Shown here one piece after another: positions 19,495 through 26,890 of a stretch of DNA of 64,000 nt (the first letter of the stretch is position 1; the number at the start of each line of letters is the position of its first letter). Made by a program: the position numbers and the translations under genes. The notes under the pieces are model-generated. The model was given only the letters and a program-made list of their open reading frames with translations, was not told where the DNA came from and did no database searches. This stretch comes from Nonlabens tegetincola. GTDB lineage: Bacteria; Bacteroidota; Bacteroidia; Flavobacteriales; Flavobacteriaceae. The stretch is from the NCBI RefSeq assembly GCF_002954355.1, contig NZ_MQVV01000012.1:310001-374000 (forward strand). Direction: 5' to 3'.

Positions 19495-19893
19495 TTGAAA
19501 AAATCTGCCATATACAGTCTGTTATTCTTAAAATGTCCACGTTGTAGGCAAGGTGAATTTTTAGAGTCAAATCCCTATAAAATTTCAAATTATAATAAGG
19601 TACGAGAACATTGTCCAAAATGTAATCTTAAATATTCCATCGAGCCTAGTTTTTATTACGGTTCCATGTATGTTTCCTATGCAGTTGGGGTTGCGATAGC
19701 AGTGGCTATTTACGTTTTATTGTGGTTAGCTGGTTATGGATCTAGTCCATTAATTGCCTTTATAGCAATACTTGTAGGGCTAGTTCTTTTATTCCCATAT
19801 ATAGGAGCTGTTTCAAAATCTATCTGGGCACATTTTTTCTTTAAATATGATCGACAGATTGCCAAACAGGTAAAAAATGATTCAAGAACTTAA
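19495..19893 (+). CDS. DUF983 membrane protein with zinc-ribbon-like head
   Basis: A 132-residue protein, TTG start, beginning about 11 bases after the predicted transcript start. Seen: two CxxC pairs, CPRCRQGEF and CPKCNLKYS, in a cytoplasmic N-terminal half, then two hydrophobic segments (about 62-80 and 86-108). Known: DUF983 is widespread in Bacteroidota and Alphaproteobacteria, with no settled function. The Crp/Fnr gene overlaps its last 17 bases, so the two are one unit and are predicted to be autoregulated. Confidence 0.8.
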   Translation: MKKSAIYSLLFLKCPRCRQGEFLESNPYKISNYNKVREHCPKCNLKYSIEPSFYYGSMYVSYAVGVAIAVAIYVLLWLAGYGSSPLIAFIAILVGLVLLFPYIGAVSKSIWAHFFFKYDRQIAKQVKNDSRT

Positions 19894-20503
19894 TAAACAT
19901 TATGGTTCTCAGTTTGAACTTGCTTTAATTGAAGAGATTAATCAAGTAGCTACCTTTATGGAGGTTGATGCAGGTGAAGACCTCATTAAACCTGGGCAAT
20001 ACATCAAGTCCATGCCATTATTACTAGATGGTAGCATAAAAATATTAAGACCAGATGAAGAAGGTGATGAATTATTGCTTTATCACCTTGAACGTGGTGA
20101 CACTTGTGCAATGACAATGACTTGTTGTTTAGGAACCACCAAAAGTGAAATACATGCAGTTACCGAGACTTCTGTAAAACTACTTATGATTCCAGTTGGT
20201 AAAATGGAAGAATGGTCTCGCAAGTATAGAACCTGGCGCAACTTTGTTATGAATAGTTACCATGAAAGGTTAATGGAGATGCTAGAAAGTATCGATAACA
20301 TTGCCTTTAACAATATGGATGAGCGATTAGAAAACTATTTATTAGACAAGGTTAAAATACTCAATAGTAAACATATCCATATTACTCATAAAGAAATCGC
20401 GGCAGATTTACATACCAGTCGTGTTGTTATCTCTAGATTACTTAAAAAAATGGAGAATAATTCACAGATAAAACTTCATCGCAGCTTTATTGAAATGCTG
20501 TAA
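19877..20503 (+). CDS. Crp/Fnr family transcriptional regulator
   Basis: A 208-residue regulator with an N-terminal cyclic-nucleotide-binding-type beta barrel (about 15-120), a dimer helix and a C-terminal winged helix containing ITHKEIAADLHTSRVVISRLLKK. It lacks the CRP cAMP-pocket signature; instead Cys77, Cys83 and Cys84 cluster in the barrel (DTCAMTMTCCLG), which could sense redox or sulfur species (inference). Known: flavobacterial relatives neighbour sulfur-handling genes. The same inverted repeat lies before its own operon, before TauE/SafE and before the YeeE/YedE pair, so it is the likely binder. Confidence 0.88.
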   Translation: MIQELNKHYGSQFELALIEEINQVATFMEVDAGEDLIKPGQYIKSMPLLLDGSIKILRPDEEGDELLLYHLERGDTCAMTMTCCLGTTKSEIHAVTETSVKLLMIPVGKMEEWSRKYRTWRNFVMNSYHERLMEMLESIDNIAFNNMDERLENYLLDKVKILNSKHIHITHKEIAADLHTSRVVISRLLKKMENNSQIKLHRSFIEML

Positions 20504-20537
20504 AAAAGAGATCCAAATTTCAATTAATTCTCACTCC

Positions 20538-20582
20538 TGTAACAAGGGTTACATAAATACTTAATTACCCATTTTACTTTTG
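20538..20582 (+). promoter_or_regulatory. Crp/Fnr-type operator and promoter of tauE/safE
   Basis: TGTAAC-AAGG-GTTACA (20538-20553) and -7 element TACTTTTG (20575-20582), again 37 bases apart start to start. The operator differs from the 19433 copy by one base in the spacer. Confidence 0.75.
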
Positions 20583-20601
20583 ATTTCAAAATCAATAGAC
20601 T

Positions 20602-21402
20602 ATGGAGTTAATGGATGTTTTAGGCTATGTAGGCGCATTATTAATTGGTCTAGTTTTAGGACTTATTGGTGGTGGCGGCTCCATTCTTACCGTTCCCATT
20701 TTAGTATATGCATTATCTCTTAATCCTGTTGTTGCAACGGCCTATTCATTATTTGTCGTAGGTACCACTGCCCTAGTAGGTGCTGTAAGAAACATTTTTA
20801 AAGGAATGGTAGATTTTAAAACAGCGATAATATTTGCTATACCTGCATTTATTGCGGTCTACCTTACACGAGCTTATTTAATACCAGCTATTCCCGTACA
20901 GTTATTTAGTGTGGGAACATTTATCGTTTCTAAAAATCTTGCGATAATGCTGTTTTTTGCCATAATAATGCTGGTCGCTTCAATTTCAATGATACGTAAC
21001 AAGCGCAATGAACATCACGACGATAAAGAGGTTTCTTATAACTATCCTTTAATTGTGTTAGAAGGATCTATTGTTGGAGTACTTACAGGAATTGTAGGCG
21101 CTGGTGGTGGATTTCTAATTATTCCAGCTTTGGTATTACTGGCCAGATTGCCTATGAAAAAAGCGGTAGCTACCTCATTATTAATTATTGCTATAAAGTC
21201 ACTGATTGGTTTTATAGGAGATGTTCAAAACCTAGACATCGATTGGTTATTCTTACTCAGCTTTACTTCAGTTTCCGTAGTTGGAATATTTATTGGGATC
21301 TGGCTCAATAAATTCATTGATGGTAAACGATTAAAAACAGCTTTTGGGTGGTTTGTTCTAATCATGGGAATATATATTATTTATAAAGAGGTGTCTATGT
21401 AA
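20602..21402 (+). CDS. TauE/SafE family sulfite/sulfonate exporter-like permease
   Basis: A 266-residue integral membrane protein with about eight transmembrane segments in two repeats. The family glycine motifs appear in both halves: GLIGGGGSILTVPIL (about 19-33) and GIVGAGGGFLIIPALV (about 166-181). Known: TauE/SafE carriers move sulfite, sulfonates or other organosulfur anions. Context of a persulfide dioxygenase-rhodanese fusion next door suggests export of sulfite or thiosulfate, inference only. It has its own promoter with the Crp/Fnr operator. Confidence 0.87.
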   Translation: MELMDVLGYVGALLIGLVLGLIGGGGSILTVPILVYALSLNPVVATAYSLFVVGTTALVGAVRNIFKGMVDFKTAIIFAIPAFIAVYLTRAYLIPAIPVQLFSVGTFIVSKNLAIMLFFAIIMLVASISMIRNKRNEHHDDKEVSYNYPLIVLEGSIVGVLTGIVGAGGGFLIIPALVLLARLPMKKAVATSLLIIAIKSLIGFIGDVQNLDIDWLFLLSFTSVSVVGIFIGIWLNKFIDGKRLKTAFGWFVLIMGIYIIYKEVSM

Positions 21403-21462
21403 TAAATGTTACCGTTAATGATGAGATGCTTATTTAATTTTAAATCAAATAAGAAATAATTC

Positions 21463-21478
21463 CGCTTTCGCGAAAGCG
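21463..21478. repeat. Palindrome copy 6 (intergenic)
   Basis: Perfect 16-bp palindrome between the TauE/SafE gene and the persulfide dioxygenase gene, 55 bases before the start of the latter. Confidence 0.95.
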
Positions 21479-21532
21479 TGCTCTTTCAACAAACTGGAAT
21501 TAGTGTATGATAGTTTAAGCAAAAAAAAGATT

Positions 21533-22945
21533 ATGAAAATAGAACAGATTTATACCGGATGTCTAGCGCAAGGAGCCTATTATATTGAAAGTAATGGTGA
21601 GGTAGCTATTATTGATCCATTACGAGAGGTTCAACCCTATATAGATCGTGCAAAAAAGGATGGAGCAACAATAAAATATATTTTTGAAACTCATTTCCAT
21701 GCCGATTTTGTGAGTGGTCATGTTACACTTTCTCAAAAAACAGGTGCTCCTATCGTTTATGGCCCAAATGCCAATCCAGATTTTGAGGCGATTATCGCCC
21801 AAGACAATCAGGAGTTTTCTTTAGGAGAAATAACTTTTGTCGTGTTGCATACTCCAGGACACACTATGGAAAGCACGACCTTTCTTCTAAGAGATAAAAA
21901 TGGAAAAGATCATGCGATTTTTACTGGTGATACCTTGTTTCTAGGAGATGTCGGAAGACCAGATCTAGCACAAAAGGCAGCAAATATGACACAAGAGGAA
22001 CTTGCTGGAACCTTATATGAAAGTTTGCGTAACAAGATCATGCCACTAGCCGATGATGTCATAGTTTATCCTGCTCATGGCGCAGGAAGTGCTTGTGGTA
22101 AAAATATGATGAAGGAAACTGTAGACTCACTAGGTAATCAAAAAGCAGTTAATTATGCTTTGAGATCAGATATGACCAAAGAGGAATTTATTAAAGAGGT
22201 GACTGATGGATTGTTACCACCACCAGCTTATTTTCCCCTTAATGTAAAAATGAATAAAGAAGGTTATAAAAATATAGAAGAAGTAATAGCTCAAGGTGAA
22301 ACTGCGCTCACCCCAGATGAATTTGAAGCTGCTGCAAATGAAACAGGTGCTTTAATGCTCGATGTTCGACATCAAAGTGAATTTGCTGTTGGGCACGTTC
22401 CAGGATCAATATTCATAGGGCTTGATGGTAGTTTTGCTCCATGGGTAGGAGACCTTGTTAAAGATGTGCATCAACCTATACTTTTAATCGCCGATGAAGA
22501 ACGAATTGAAGAAGCAATAACAAGACTATCTCGAGTAGGTTTTGATAACACAATTGGATATTTAAAAGGAAGTTTTGCTGCGTGGAAAAAGGCTAGCAAA
22601 GAATACGATACAGTAAGTTCCATACCTGCATCTCAATTTAAAGCTAAGCTTGAAAATGATAAACCTGAAATTTTTGATGTAAGGAAACCAGGTGAATATC
22701 AAAGTGAACATGTAATTGATGCACAACACACACCTCTAAGTGAATTAAATAATTATTTATCAGAATTTCCTGATGATAAAACATTTTATATCCATTGTGC
22801 AGGTGGATACCGCAGCATGATAGCTGCATCCATTTTAAAGAGTAGAGGAATTCATAATCTAATCGATATTCAAGGCGGCTATAAAGCTATTAAAGAAGCA
22901 GGAGTATCGACAACTAATTATGTATGTCCATCTACTTTGAAATAG
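21533..22945 (+). CDS. Persulfide dioxygenase-like MBL protein fused to two rhodanese domains
   Basis: A 470-residue cytoplasmic fusion. The N-terminal metallo-beta-lactamase domain (about 1-240) has the metal motif THFHADFVSGH at about 53-63, HTPGHTMES and FTGDTLFLGDVGRPD, as in ETHE1-type persulfide dioxygenases that oxidise glutathione persulfide to sulfite. Two rhodanese domains follow. The second keeps the active Cys loop HCAGGYRS; the first has IADEERI at that place and lacks the Cys, so it is probably structural. Start: the ATG at 21533 gives the normal MKIEQIYTGCLAQGAY opening; an earlier frame start adds ten unlike residues. Confidence 0.9.
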   Translation: MKIEQIYTGCLAQGAYYIESNGEVAIIDPLREVQPYIDRAKKDGATIKYIFETHFHADFVSGHVTLSQKTGAPIVYGPNANPDFEAIIAQDNQEFSLGEITFVVLHTPGHTMESTTFLLRDKNGKDHAIFTGDTLFLGDVGRPDLAQKAANMTQEELAGTLYESLRNKIMPLADDVIVYPAHGAGSACGKNMMKETVDSLGNQKAVNYALRSDMTKEEFIKEVTDGLLPPPAYFPLNVKMNKEGYKNIEEVIAQGETALTPDEFEAAANETGALMLDVRHQSEFAVGHVPGSIFIGLDGSFAPWVGDLVKDVHQPILLIADEERIEEAITRLSRVGFDNTIGYLKGSFAAWKKASKEYDTVSSIPASQFKAKLENDKPEIFDVRKPGEYQSEHVIDAQHTPLSELNNYLSEFPDDKTFYIHCAGGYRSMIAASILKSRGIHNLIDIQGGYKAIKEAGVSTTNYVCPSTLK

Positions 22946-22972
22946 TTTATAATTTAGGTTGGTTAAGTTGAT

Positions 22973-22998
22973 AAAGCGTCTGGAAACAGACGCTTTTT
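22973..22998 (+). terminator. Intrinsic terminator after MBL-rhodanese gene
   Basis: Perfect 10-bp stem AAAGCGTCTG/CAGACGCTTT with a GAAA tetraloop, followed by T residues. It separates the sulfur genes from the two-component pair. Confidence 0.9.
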
Positions 22999-23059
22999 CT
23001 ATTTAGAAATAAAGTCGCTTTGTTTAGCAAAAAAGGCTTCGCAACATATAGGTATTCTT

Positions 23060-23067
23060 TAGATTTG
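23060..23067 (+). promoter_or_regulatory. Promoter -7 element TAGATTTG of the sensor kinase gene
   Basis: Exact TAnnTTTG match 21 bases before the TTG start at 23088. No convincing -33 TTTG at ideal distance. Confidence 0.5.
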
Positions 23068-23087
23068 TAAATTATCGATTCTATATT

Positions 23088-26030
23088 TTGAAGATATACA
23101 ACTTACTTTATTTTATTATAGCCTTGTCCAGTAATCTAATCTTTGGACAACAGGAAGTATATCATCACTTCTCTAGAAATGATCAATTACCCGATGCTAC
23201 TTTTTACGATATTATTGAAGATGATCATTTTAATGTATGGCTAGCTGCAGACAGTGGCTTGTATAAATATAACGGCAAGCAGTTTATTCTATATACGCAT
23301 CCAGACCAACATGGTGATGCAGTGTTTAATCTGACCCTGGATCACAAGGGACGTTTGTGGTTCAACAATATATACGGCCAATTTTTCTATGTTGAAAATG
23401 AACAAATGAAGCTTTTTCATGATGCACATGACATAGTAAACGGTCAGTTAGTCCCCTTCAGCGTAGATGAGGACAATGTAATAATCTATAATCGATCTGG
23501 TGGGATCTATCACATTTCTAAAAGCTCTAAAGAGAAAACCCTGCAACGCAAGGACAGAGTACTTACTACGACCTCAAGAGGAGAGGAAATATGGCATTTA
23601 GATATACCCATAGATGATTCTACCGACCAAATACATAAAATTATTATAGAGTCAAATAATGAGTCTACGGTGGTCGATGAATTTAATCGTGAAGATGTCG
23701 TTGCTCCATCTTTATTTGAAGCTAATAACAGCATTTTCCTGACCTACAAATTGAAAGGTGGCAACAAACTTTATACTATAGATAAGGATCAGCCTTTAAA
23801 AGAAATATCAATTCCTGAAACCATTCAGAAATTAAATATATACAACATAACAGGTCATCACAATGAATTATGGCTTTGTACCAGTGATGGTATTTGGGTC
23901 TGCAAAAAGAAGGGACAAACGTTAGAAATTTTTGATCAATTGCTCGAGTCCCAATCAATTTCAGAAGTAATTACAGATTTCAACAAAAATCAATGGGCGA
24001 CCACCTTAGACAATGGAATTTTTGTAATCCCGAACAAAGAAGTTACACGAAAATCCTTACCTGAAGGTAAACAAAAAATTACTGCGGTTACAAAAGTAGG
24101 CGATGATCATTTCGCTTTGGGAACTGATGTTGGTACACTTTATTTATATAATACCGACCTTTCATTAAAATATAAATTAGATCTCAATGATAAGAACAAC
24201 ATAAGCTTCTTGTATCACGACACTACTGAGCATATCCTGCTCATCAGTATTTCAAGTAATTTATCCTACAAACTGGATCTCGACACCTTTAAGCTTACCC
24301 CTTTAAAATCTGTGTTCAACTCTGCAAAAAGCATTGAGCGTTTGAATGATCAGTTTCTGTTTTATGGAAACTTCAAAGAGGCCTTACTCTATGATTCCAG
24401 CTTAATTAAAGAAAATGCAATTCTCATCAGAAAAAATCGTGTGAAAGATGCTTTAGTCATAGATGAGAACAAGCTTTTGATATCATTTGTAGATGGATTG
24501 TATTTATATAACCTAGCCTCTTCAACATTGAGGGAAATTAAATATGGTAATGAATCCGTATTTGCTACTTCCCTAAGCAAGATTGATGATGAGATCTGGG
24601 TAGGCATTAAGGATAATAAAGTTTTGAAAAGTGTGATAATAGATGATGGATTACGCTTTCGCGAAAGCGTAAATCTAAATCTTTCAAAAAATAAAAATCA
24701 AACTTCAACCTCATTAACTAAGCTGAGATCAGATCAGCAACATCTATGGATGCTCAATGAAGGAGTCATAACTCGCTATGATCTCACCGATGATTCTGTG
24801 CAAGAATTTAATGGTCAGATGGGGATGAATGAACTTATAAACGAGTACCTACTATATGATGATCTAATAATTTCTACTTCTATTCAAGCTTTATACCGCA
24901 TTCCTAAGTATGCGTTCACACAAGCGCTCAAAACTGCACCTATCGAAATTACAGATGTAAAAATCAATAGTTTATCGCTTGAGTTAAAGGAAAACTACAA
25001 TCTAAAGCACGATAGGAATAATATTTCCATTGCCTTCAATTCAAACGGTTTTCAATCTCGAGAGTATGTAGCCTATGAATACCAACTCGTTGAAAGCAAC
25101 AAACAATGGATATCCATTCCCGTAGGAAACACTCAGGTTGATTTTGCAAGCCTTTCACCGGGAACCTACAACTTTAAGTTGAGGGGAAAAAACTGTAAAT
25201 CAGATGTTTATAAATATGCTGGTCCGGTGACGTTTTCCATTGAACCACCCTTCTGGCAAACACCGTGGTTTTATTTTTTAATTGCAGTAGGGATCGCTGG
25301 AGCTACCTTTTTTATCTTGAAACAATTACAAAAGAGAAAAAATAAACAACGTAAAATAGAGATTGATCGATTGTTGCTGGAGAAGAAAATGGCAAGTCTC
25401 AAGCTTGAGAACATTAGGTCTCAAATGAATCCGCATTTTGTTTTTAACTCACTCAATTCCATCCAAGATTTTATAGTTTCTAATGAACGGGAACTAGCCA
25501 GTGATTATCTTGTTAAATTTAGTAGGCTTATAAGAAAGTACCTAGATTATAGTCAGCAAGATGAAATTACTTTAGGACAGGAGATAGCTGCGCTCAAACT
25601 CTATTTAGAATTAGAGAAAATGCGATTTGACGATGAGCTTGATTATTCTATTAAAATAGATGATACTTTAAATATTGAGCATATAATGATTCCATCATTA
25701 CTGGTTCAACCTTATGTAGAAAACGCTTTGAAACATGGTCTTATGCATAAACCTAGTAATCGTAAGTTAATGATCGACTGCGGCGTTATTAAAAATGAGA
25801 AAATCTTAAGCATCAAAATTGAAGACAATGGTATAGGCAGGCAACAGTCTGCATTGCTTAATAAGAATAGAGGAAGGTCACATACATCGTTTTCTACCGC
25901 TGTAAATAACGAAAGAGCCTTACTTTACAAGGAGCAATTTAATAAACCGGTAGATATTGTAATTGAGGATTTAGTAAATGACGGACAAGCTTCAGGTACT
26001 AGAGTGACCATTACTTTACCTTTAAATTAG
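23088..26030 (+). CDS. LytS-like sensor histidine kinase with beta-propeller sensor
   Basis: A 980-residue membrane sensor. Order: signal peptide (1-20, TTG start), a periplasmic region of Reg_prop/two-component propeller repeats (about 30-640; motifs such as FNVWLAADSGLYKYNG and GRLWF), a Y_Y_Y domain (about 650-730), one transmembrane helix (PWFYFLIAVGIAGATFFIL, about 724-742), and a His_kinase/HATPase unit with QMNPHFVFNSLNSIQDF (phosphoacceptor His), LVQPYVENALKHG and EDNGIGRQQ. Known: such kinases pair with LytTR regulators; here the partner starts five bases downstream. The palindrome encodes RFRES at about 523-527, in the propeller. Confidence 0.92.
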   Translation: MKIYNLLYFIIALSSNLIFGQQEVYHHFSRNDQLPDATFYDIIEDDHFNVWLAADSGLYKYNGKQFILYTHPDQHGDAVFNLTLDHKGRLWFNNIYGQFFYVENEQMKLFHDAHDIVNGQLVPFSVDEDNVIIYNRSGGIYHISKSSKEKTLQRKDRVLTTTSRGEEIWHLDIPIDDSTDQIHKIIIESNNESTVVDEFNREDVVAPSLFEANNSIFLTYKLKGGNKLYTIDKDQPLKEISIPETIQKLNIYNITGHHNELWLCTSDGIWVCKKKGQTLEIFDQLLESQSISEVITDFNKNQWATTLDNGIFVIPNKEVTRKSLPEGKQKITAVTKVGDDHFALGTDVGTLYLYNTDLSLKYKLDLNDKNNISFLYHDTTEHILLISISSNLSYKLDLDTFKLTPLKSVFNSAKSIERLNDQFLFYGNFKEALLYDSSLIKENAILIRKNRVKDALVIDENKLLISFVDGLYLYNLASSTLREIKYGNESVFATSLSKIDDEIWVGIKDNKVLKSVIIDDGLRFRESVNLNLSKNKNQTSTSLTKLRSDQQHLWMLNEGVITRYDLTDDSVQEFNGQMGMNELINEYLLYDDLIISTSIQALYRIPKYAFTQALKTAPIEITDVKINSLSLELKENYNLKHDRNNISIAFNSNGFQSREYVAYEYQLVESNKQWISIPVGNTQVDFASLSPGTYNFKLRGKNCKSDVYKYAGPVTFSIEPPFWQTPWFYFLIAVGIAGATFFILKQLQKRKNKQRKIEIDRLLLEKKMASLKLENIRSQMNPHFVFNSLNSIQDFIVSNERELASDYLVKFSRLIRKYLDYSQQDEITLGQEIAALKLYLELEKMRFDDELDYSIKIDDTLNIEHIMIPSLLVQPYVENALKHGLMHKPSNRKLMIDCGVIKNEKILSIKIEDNGIGRQQSALLNKNRGRSHTSFSTAVNNERALLYKEQFNKPVDIVIEDLVNDGQASGTRVTITLPLN
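24654..24669. repeat. Palindrome copy 7 (in sensor kinase gene)
   Basis: Perfect 16-bp palindrome, read in frame as R-F-R-E-S in the periplasmic sensor region. Confidence 0.95.
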
Positions 26031-26035
26031 ATTAT

Positions 26036-26791
26036 ATGCAAGCTATAATAATTGACGACGAAAAACGTGCTAGGCATTTATTGACTACGTTGATACGAGA
26101 TCATATCAATGAGCTCCATGTCGTTGCCGAGGCCTCAAACCTTAAAGATGGAGTGACAGCTATAAAAGAATTGAAGCCAGATATTGTTTTTCTAGATATA
26201 GAAATGCCAGGCGAGACTGGTCTGGAAATCATGAATTATTTCAAAGACGATGAAATAGCCTTTCAAATCATTTTTGTTACTGCTTATAACCAGTATGCCG
26301 TTGATGCCTTTCGTATGAATGCGATAGATTATCTATTAAAACCTATAGATGTTGATGAATTGAAGTCCGCTTTCGCGAAAGCGAAACAACAACAATCCTC
26401 ACAACAAATAAGTGAGCAAATAGAACGTCTAAGACAGTCTGTTCAACAGTTGTCAATGGATAAAATTGTAATGGAAATCCCACGAGGATATCTTTTTACC
26501 TCTCATAACGATATCATTTATTTAGAGGCAGATGGTATGTATACTAATGTGTATATGATTAATGGTAAACGTAATGTTATTTGTAAGCCATTAAAGCATT
26601 TTGTTGAACAATTAGAAGGCAATAAATTGTTTTTTAAATGTCATAGGTCCTATATGATAAATTTAAAGCACATCAGTGAACTTGTCAAGCATGATGGGGA
26701 TTACATAGTCATGGATGATAAAAAACAAATACCTATTTCTCGTTCAAAAAGAGACCAGTTTTTAACAGCGATACAAGAAACCTTTTTGTAG
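26036..26791 (+). CDS. LytTR-type response regulator
   Basis: A 251-residue response regulator. The receiver domain (1-110) has acidic pair DDE at 7-9, phosphoacceptor Asp54 in VFLDIEMPGETG, and KP at the end of the domain (LLKPIDVDE). The C-terminal LytTR DNA-binding domain (about 150-250) contains IIYLEADGMYTNV and FFKCHRSYMINLKHI. The palindrome encodes AFAKA at about 112-116, exactly in the linker between the two domains. Cotranscribed with the sensor kinase. Target genes are unknown; the adjacent secreted LRR protein is a candidate by position. Confidence 0.94.
   Translation: MQAIIIDDEKRARHLLTTLIRDHINELHVVAEASNLKDGVTAIKELKPDIVFLDIEMPGETGLEIMNYFKDDEIAFQIIFVTAYNQYAVDAFRMNAIDYLLKPIDVDELKSAFAKAKQQQSSQQISEQIERLRQSVQQLSMDKIVMEIPRGYLFTSHNDIIYLEADGMYTNVYMINGKRNVICKPLKHFVEQLEGNKLFFKCHRSYMINLKHISELVKHDGDYIVMDDKKQIPISRSKRDQFLTAIQETFL
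26368..26383. repeat. Palindrome copy 8 (in response regulator gene)
   Basis: Perfect 16-bp palindrome, read as A-F-A-K-A in the linker between receiver and LytTR domains. Confidence 0.95.
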
Positions 26792-26792
26792 G

Positions 26793-26819
26793 AACCGTTT
26801 AGAAAAAAACTAAACGGTT
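26793..26819 (+). terminator. Hairpin after the response regulator gene
   Basis: Perfect 10-bp stem AACCGTTTAG/CTAAACGGTT around seven A residues, starting one base after the stop codon. There is no T tract on the plus strand, so it may be a weak terminator or an mRNA 3' stabiliser. Confidence 0.5.
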
Positions 26820-26890
26820 ACAGAAAAGTGGAGATGAACTAGCTGTTTTTACCTTGTTCATTTGCAGTATTAATAAATCAATCCTGCAAA

